Below are positions 58,579-64,000 of a DNA stretch of 64,000 nucleotides, piece after piece (the stretch's first letter is position 1; every line of letters starts with the position of its first letter). The notes below the pieces were generated by a model, which was not told where the DNA came from, did not search any database, and saw only the letters and a list, made by a program, of their open reading frames with translations. Source of the DNA: Tupaia tana. Lineage: Eukaryota > Chordata > Mammalia > Scandentia > Tupaiidae. The stretch spans positions 33,165,377 to 33,229,376 of the forward strand of contig JAKSZU010000016.1 in NCBI GenBank assembly GCA_026018925.1, in the 5' to 3' direction. The position numbers were made by a program, and so were the translations under genes.

Positions 58579-59394
58579 CCTAGCTATTTTACAAGATTAA
58601 CTCATGTTTTCTCTTACAATTATAATTGTTGAACAGTCACTGGGTATTTTCTGCTTAATACTTACTGTATTTTTACATATCCGGCAACATAGGTATTATT
58701 TTCGTCCTCAATTTTCCACATAAGAAAATTGAAATTCAGAAAGATTAAGTACCTCTTGAAGGTTGGAGAACTAAAAGTAACACACCTAGCCTGCCTTCTA
58801 GAACACTCATATTCTTTTTTCCATAAACACATACTGCCATGTGTATTAGAGACTATTTTGGAGTTGGGGGGGTGGGGCAAAAGAAAAATTACTTCCAGTC
58901 CCAGCATATATCAGCAACGTTTTAATTTATTTTCTTCCACCCTTTTCCCTCCCCACACATACTTTCCTTTGTGCTTGCCCTAATTGCTTTGCTTACAACA
59001 TAGACACCTCATTCCTTAACTAAGGCAGAGAAAATAGCAACTGCACTGATGAGGTAGCCAAGAATTTTTCCCTGAAGCCTTGTAAAACTTGACTCTCTTA
59101 AGAAAAACAACAACATAATCCAAATAGGCAGTAAGAGATAAATGAAAAGCAGAGATTGTTTAAATTGTGTGATAGTTAACTCCTAATTCTTATCTTTTCT
59201 TATCTTTCTGAATCCCTTGGCACCTACTTTCTCAATTTTATCAAATGGTAAAAAATCTAGAGTTAATGGTCCTTTGGCAAACTAGAATATAAATTTCTTT
59301 ATAATGTCAACTATTTTACAGAAAAAAATACAAATAGGCAAAATTAGGCTCAAGCTATACTTGTTTTATCATTCCTTTGTTTTCCTCTTTTGTT
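58579..59394. other. Intergenic sequence with a MIR relic
   Basis: MIR-like text at 58640-58800 (ggtattattttcgtcctcaa, taagtacctcttgaagg). Otherwise unassigned. Confidence 0.5.
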
Positions 59395-59640
59395 ACAGTT
59401 TTATTGAGGTGTAATTAGTAAATAAAAACTGCACATATTTAGTGTCTATAATCTAGCAAATTTGGACATATGCATATACCTTTACTGTCAAGGTAATAAA
59501 TAAATCCATAGTTTTCTAAACAGGCTCTGAGACAATTCTGTGAATTTCAAGCCTGTTTGTATGGAATTTTATTCTATACAGTATTAGTTCCTAAATATGG
59601 GATTATAAGTCCCTGGCTGCTCACAACATATTTTCATTGG
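59395..59640 (-). mobile_element. Old L1M 3' UTR fragment, antisense
   Basis: acagttttattgaggtgtaat, aactgcacatatttagtgtc, tttggacatatgcatatacc are typical of reversed L1M 3' ends. Confidence 0.6.
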
Positions 59641-59663
59641 TCTGTAGAAAAACAAAAAGAGGA

Positions 59664-59925
59664 GGGACCAGCATATGGCACAATGGTTATATTGCTGGAC
59701 TCCCAAGAAGTCGACCATGGTTTGAGTCCCGGACCCAGCAGCTTCAAACTCAGGTCAGGCACATGTGTGTGCCCAAGATCCCAAGAGGAGAACGGAGGAG
59801 AAGGGATTGCTGTGTGGCCATCCTCCTTGGAGGGTGATTTCTCTTTTTCTGCCTATTTCTCTCTCTAGCAAGTACATGTGTCCTATCGTAAAAATATCTC
59901 TGGGAAAAAAAAAAAAAAAAAAAAA
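59664..59925 (+). mobile_element. tRNA-derived SINE, group 1/2
   Basis: gggaccagcatatggcacaa head, box ggtttgagtccc, body cccaagatcccaagaggag, tail gtcctatcgtaaaaatatctc plus a long A run. A-rich flanking duplication. Confidence 0.9.
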
Positions 59926-59954
59926 AAAACAAGCAAAAAAAGGAAATAAAAGTT

Positions 59955-60246
59955 TTATTTATTTTTTTAATGAAAAAATATTTTCTTTATTCATGATAGA
60001 GTGCATGCATGGACATATGAGAGAGAAAAAGAGAGGGAGGGAGGAGAGAGCGAGATGGAGACAAGTACCTTCCATGGGGTCTGGTCATGCTGAAATCCCT
60101 TTCCTCTAGCCCATTGGGTCCTGGGCACTGATGTGATCACCCAGCATGTTTTAGGCTGCCTGGGGAGGAGGTCTGAATCAGGATTGCCAGGTGAGCTTCA
60201 GCTCCTCTCAGGTAGCATATTACCACTGAACCTTGGAGCTGGCCTA
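59955..60246 (-). mobile_element. tRNA-like SINE, group 4 (diverged)
   Basis: Antisense: ttctttattcatgatagagtg, gtaccttccatggggtctgg, gatcacccagcatgttttag, head complement ccactgaaccttggagctggcc. Tail to tail with the preceding SINE. Confidence 0.75.
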
Positions 60247-60332
60247 TGTTTTTGTAAAGCTAAATCCATTCAATTTCAGAAATTGTTCTTTATTCTCAGA
60301 TATGGTCTCTGTCTTATTTGATGGTAGGATTT

Positions 60333-60354
60333 TCTTTTCTTCTTTCTTTCTTTT

Positions 60355-60406
<52 letters not shown>

Positions 60407-60510
60407 TTTCTTTCTCTTTCTTTCTTTTTTCTAGGGAGGGTTTTGCTATAGGGTGCTTGCACTCTCCAGAAAGACAGAGAGAGGTAGAGAGACAGAAAGC
60501 AAGAAGTGGA
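60333..60510 (-). mobile_element. Truncated tRNA-derived SINE whose tail became (TTTC)n
   Basis: TTTC repeats run straight into tagggagggttttgctataggg and the GA-rich segment, then the SINE stops near agcaagaagtgg. The head and most of the body are missing. Confidence 0.75.
60337..60432. repeat. (TTTC)n microsatellite
   Basis: About 23 TTTC units with three TTTTTC interruptions. It occupies the tail position of the SINE at 60333-60510. Confidence 0.95.
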
Positions 60511-60564
60511 AGACCATATTGTATCATGAGGGAATTCCCCAGCACTCAGCCAGTCATTTTAAAG

Positions 60565-60604
60565 GTCTCTTTTTTAAAGTTTGTATTTTATTTATTTCTT
60601 TTAT

Positions 60605-60648
<44 letters not shown>

Positions 60649-60821
60649 CCCTTGATAGAGTTTCATCATACCACTATTCTCCTCCACAGCTTCTCACAGC
60701 TTCTCACCCAGGATCACCTGTGTAACCCATATATTCAGGCTGACTTGGGATTTGAGCCCAGTACCTCCCATTTATTGACTGCTTTTCCTTGCTACCTGCA
60801 TCACTGCAACTAGGTTTTTAA
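60565..60821 (-). mobile_element. tRNA-like SINE, group 4
   Basis: Antisense: gtattttatttatttctttt, (GA)n at 60608-60645, ggtacccttgatagagtttc, ggatttgagcccagtacctc, head side ctgcatcactgcaactagg. Duplication agtcatttt(t)aaag flanks it. Confidence 0.82.
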
Positions 60822-61184
60822 AGTCATTTTTAAAGTTTGGGAAGCTAAGCACAAGTTTCATTTGTGGTTGTCTCTAAGTAGGTGAGGTTTATAAATATTA
60901 GTTCTGCTCCTCTTTTTTATCTTTGAAAAAGCCATCTATGGTTTTTAGCTTTTGTTAAGAAATATGTGTTGTTCTCACTCATAATTAAAAACAAAGTCAA
61001 TAAACTTCTCTCACATTAAACAATACAAAAACCTCAGCACAGATTTGATAGGGACGCAGATCCAGCTAGGCCAAGCCTTGGCCTGGGAGGCAGTGAAGAG
61101 CAAGTGCGGCAGGTCGGGGGCTCCTTGGTTCACTTGCGTGCTTCTTTCTTCTCTCCTTTCTTCCCTCCCTTACTCTCTTTTCAG

Positions 61185-61314
61185 GTGACATGAGCTACTT
61201 GGTCTCAGGATTTCTTCTGCTTCAGGCAGACGCACCCTCATCCAACACCCAATTTCAAGAATCAGTAGAGTGAACCACAGAAGAAAAAGCACCCCGCTCT
61301 ACAGGCCCTGACGG
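61185..61314 (+). other. Candidate cryptic or non-coding exon
   Basis: A 43-base pyrimidine tract ends tactctcttttcag|G at 61184/61185, and 130 bases later a strong donor acgg|gtgagc follows (61314/61315). The block is GC-richer than its surroundings and contains no recognised repeat. All three frames hold stops, so if used it would be non-coding or terminal. Purely a splice-signal observation. Confidence 0.2.
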
Positions 61315-61371
61315 GTGAGCCCTTGCTTCTTCACACACTAGTCGGTGCCAAGCTCCCTCATCCGCTATTTG

Positions 61372-61976
61372 TGACGTCTTAGTCCACTCAGGCTACTGTA
61401 ACAGAATTCCACAGACCGGGCAGCTATGAAACAACAGACATTTGGGGCCAGCTCATGATACGGTGGTTACTGGTCCCACAAGGCTGACTACATGGTTTGA
61501 GTCCCAGACTTGGTGGCTTGAAAAATGCACTGAGCACACATGCTTAAAATCCTAATAAATAAATAAAGGGAGAAATAGAGAAGGGATTGCAACATGACCA
61601 CTTTCTCTTTCTCTTTGTCTCTCTCCAGTGAGTGTGCTGCCTTCTGGCAAATTTAAAAATGAAATTTAAAAAAAGGAACCCTTAAAAACAGACACTGATT
61701 CCTCACAGTTCTGAGGCTGAAAGTCCAAGATGAAGGCATGGCAGTCAGTGACAGTTGAAGACCCTATTCCTGGTTCACAGAGGGTGCCATCTCACTGTGT
61801 CCTCACATGATGCAAGGGGGAGGGAGCTCCCTGGGGCCTCTTTTATAAGATTGTTCATCCCACTCATAATGGCTCCACTCTCATGAACCCAAAGGCTCCA
61901 CCTCTGAGTACCATCAACATGGGGGTTAGAATTTCAACATGAATTTGGGGAAGACACAAACATTCAGACTATAGCC
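61372..61976 (+). mobile_element. MLT1-type (ERVL-MaLR) solo LTR, split by a SINE
   Basis: cttagtccactcaggctact, gtaacagaattccacagacc, then after the SINE ttcctcacagttctgaggct, cctcttttataagattgttc, and cattcagactatagcc at the end. Same LTR class and orientation as 41886-42572. Confidence 0.82.
61444..61682 (+). mobile_element. Diverged tRNA-derived SINE nested in MLT1
   Basis: ggggccagctcatgatacgg head, box ggtttgagtccc, gaagggattgcaacatgacc, tail ttctggcaaatttaaaaatg. Flanked by acagacatt / acagacact. Confidence 0.85.
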
Positions 61977-63300
61977 TATGAACTGCTGGGAGCACGCAGT
62001 GACAGCACCCTTGCTGCCTTTTCCAGCACCTATTTGGAAGAGCCACTACTCTGCTATTCAGACATCCAAAGGTGTCACCTAGAAATCAAAGGAAATGTCA
62101 TGTCTGGATTTTGCCGGTGGAGCTAATAACACGCTGAAAATGTTTATTTTGTCTCAGAAATGTTTATGTATTTTTTCCTTTTCTTGGTGCCAGAGGGATT
62201 TAATTATTAAGTTACAAGAGACATTTTTTTTCAGGTGAAAGTTTCAATGTTCTCACTTCTCAAAAACCAAATTACAATGTTCACAACTTTTCTTGCTTAA
62301 TTATTGCCAGTTTCAGGTAAATGATACCCTGTAGGACATCAAGGCATGTATATCTTCTTATGGTGCAAACTCCTAAGGTGATCAGCATTCGGTTGCCCAA
62401 AGAAATAACAGCCTTAGACATAGCCCTTACCAGTACTTTGAAAGAATTCTGCAGCACCCAGAGAGAGATAGACAGATTCTTCTTTTAGGCTAAATTCTAG
62501 ACTTTTAATTCATTTCCAGTGTCTTATCCTTTGGAGTGAGGAGGTAGAAGGTAAGATCAATTCAGGGACAAACAGTGAAGTAAACAAGTGGTATTAATTT
62601 TTGCCTTTGCAAACTTTATGGTGCCATCCTTCATTCCAGCATTTTTCTACTTTTTCTCCATACGCCAGTGTGAAAACCTGTTCTCAGAACAGAAACAGAG
62701 ACCGGTAATTTATAGCATGATGGGAATTAGTACAAAGAGTTGCCTCTCAGTGTCTGCCTGTTGAGTCTCATTAATGATGGTGTCAGAGAACAGTTCCTTA
62801 CTTCAGAGCTCCTCCCTCCATTCCCTGCTGGAAAGATGGGAATTCCACATCATTCTATCCCATCTCTAAATAAGGACCTCAGTTTATATGCAAGATGTAA
62901 AAGAAAGGAGAAGATGGAAAGCAGAGATGTCAATATGAAAGTTACAACTAATAGTTTTAGTAACCAGTAAGCTGATATTAGCTTCAGTGTCTGAATCACA
63001 TTTCCACAGGAACTTCAAGTCAGCAGCTTCCTATCAGCTGTTTTTATTTTGTAGCCAGTTGTTATGATAAAACTGCATCAGCAAAAGGAACAAATAAGAT
63101 TCCAGAGAAGATAGCTAATGAACATAGAAAACAAATCTTATTTCAAGCTTTAAAACATCGGCAAAAGCAATCATTCGAGAGGTCTTCCTTCTTGCTGGGT
63201 CAGTATTTTTGTTCTATTCAGACCTTCAATCAATTGTATGAGAACCATAACCTTAGTCAGAACTATCTGCATTACTCAATGTCCACTGATTTTAAATTAT
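61977..63300. other. Unassigned 1.3-kb stretch without SINEs
   Basis: No gene or clear repeat recognised. A 76-codon frame (62740-62970) lacks any domain. Confidence 0.35.
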
Positions 63301-63549
63301 CATTATTATTATTATTATTGCCATATGGCACATGTGCTCACCTGAGAGAGACAAAGAGAAATGAAAAGTGAGAAAATTGTCTCCCAGGAGTGGGAAGGGC
63401 TGTGCCGCAATCCCTTCTCCTCCATTTTCCTTCTGGTGATTTGGGCATGCATATACACATACCAGGCGTGATTTTCAAGCTTCTAGGTCCAGGATTCAAA
63501 TTGTGGTAGGCCATGTGGGAATCCAATGCCTTCACCACCACACCACCTG
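63301..63549 (-). mobile_element. Diverged ancestral tRNA-derived SINE
   Basis: Antisense: attattattattattgcca, gccgcaatcccttctcctcc, aggtccaggattcaaattgt, head complement ccacaccacctgctg. Imperfect duplication tgattt(t)aaat flanks it. Confidence 0.85.
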
Positions 63550-63552
63550 CTG

Positions 63553-63616
63553 ATTTAAATATTAATTTAATATTAAATTAATATCAATATATTAATTTAG
63601 ATATTAATTTAATCTC
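63553..63616. repeat. AT-rich palindromic tract
   Basis: Interleaved attaat/atattaa units (for example aatttaatattaaattaat) form self-complementary segments next to a SINE 3' flank. Confidence 0.6.
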
Positions 63617-64000
63617 AACACACCCTCAGGGGAACATCCAGAACAGTTTGACCACATATCTGGACACTATGGCCCAGCCCAGTTGGCACATGAAACTTGT
63701 AGGAGAGTTGAGAGTTGGAGGGATGATTTTATTCACTTGGTTTACTTTGGTTAGCTAGTTTTGTTTTTTTTTTTAGTGTACGTTTGGCATTTCGCTGTGT
63801 GTGGTTTTTAGCCAGTGGCTCAGTATTTGGCTACATGGAGATTTCCTGGGAACCACTGAGGTTGCCCTTGATAAGTTGAAAATATGGTGGGCGAGATTTT
63901 TGTGGAGCAAAAGAGGCCAGGTTTCCTAGGGCTGAGCTGTTTATTTCCCTCCCGTTTCAAGTTTTTTGGACTAGGCAGGAACATCTTGCTGCTTTGGAAA
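63617..64000. other. Unassigned sequence at the window end
   Basis: The segment gtttgaccacatatctggac and actatggcccagcccagttg resembles the end of an old LTR or LINE, but I could not name it. Confidence 0.3.

Noticed and set aside
1-64000. CRISPR arrays, operons, plasmid or phage features
   Set aside because: No regularly spaced direct repeats, ribosome binding sites or dense coding; the DNA is vertebrate nuclear sequence.

Overview
This window is mammalian nuclear DNA: AT-rich, CpG-poor, dense in interspersed repeats, with one recognisable protein-coding exon. Ancient eutherian repeats (MIR, L2, L1M, ERVL, MLT1/MaLR LTRs) are present. Primate Alu, rodent B1/B2, carnivore, ruminant, equid and lagomorph SINEs are absent. 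In their place are about 47 copies of a tRNA-derived SINE superfamily with canonical A and B boxes. The source is therefore a eutherian with its own SINE lineage. A colugo (Dermoptera, whose tRNA-derived CYN SINEs are known) is my best guess, but I could not compare sequences and hold it loosely.

Layout. 1-7030 is read as the last intron of the gene (inferred); it holds an antisense L1 (593-2829) carrying two SINEs, an older antisense L1M, an L2 and a mariner-type MITE. 7031-7171 is the terminal coding exon of SFMBT2: the last 46 residues of a SAM domain, then a stop. 7172 to about 12075 is a 4.9-kb 3' UTR with no lineage-specific SINE, one MIR relic, at least two credible poly(A) sites and three Pumilio-type UGUANAUA sites. 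From about 12.1 kb to 64 kb I find no supported gene, which fits the gene-poor interval expected downstream of SFMBT2.

The intergenic part holds the 3' half of an ERVL-type endogenous retrovirus (about 17.49-20.11 kb pol, LTR about 20.43-21.12 kb), several L1/L1M fragments in both orientations, two MLT1-type LTRs each split by a SINE, a chimeric U6 snRNA retropseudogene (38249-38456), two copies of an 80-bp mariner MITE, two copies of a second TIR element, and many microsatellites, several grown from SINE tails or bodies.

The SINEs fall into at least four groups: (1) young, CpG-rich copies headed GGGACCAGCAGTTAGCG and ending CCTATAGCGAAAACCTCTCC plus poly(A), some with perfect 15-16 bp target-site duplications; (2) older relatives headed GGGGCCAGCAGATGGCATAG; (3) a short form of about 150-200 bp lacking the central body; (4) a group with a different body and tail. 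A diverged ancestral set sits beside these. Nesting order dates them: group 1-2 SINEs lie inside L1, L2, L1M, ERVL and MLT1, and in one case an L1 lies inside a SINE.
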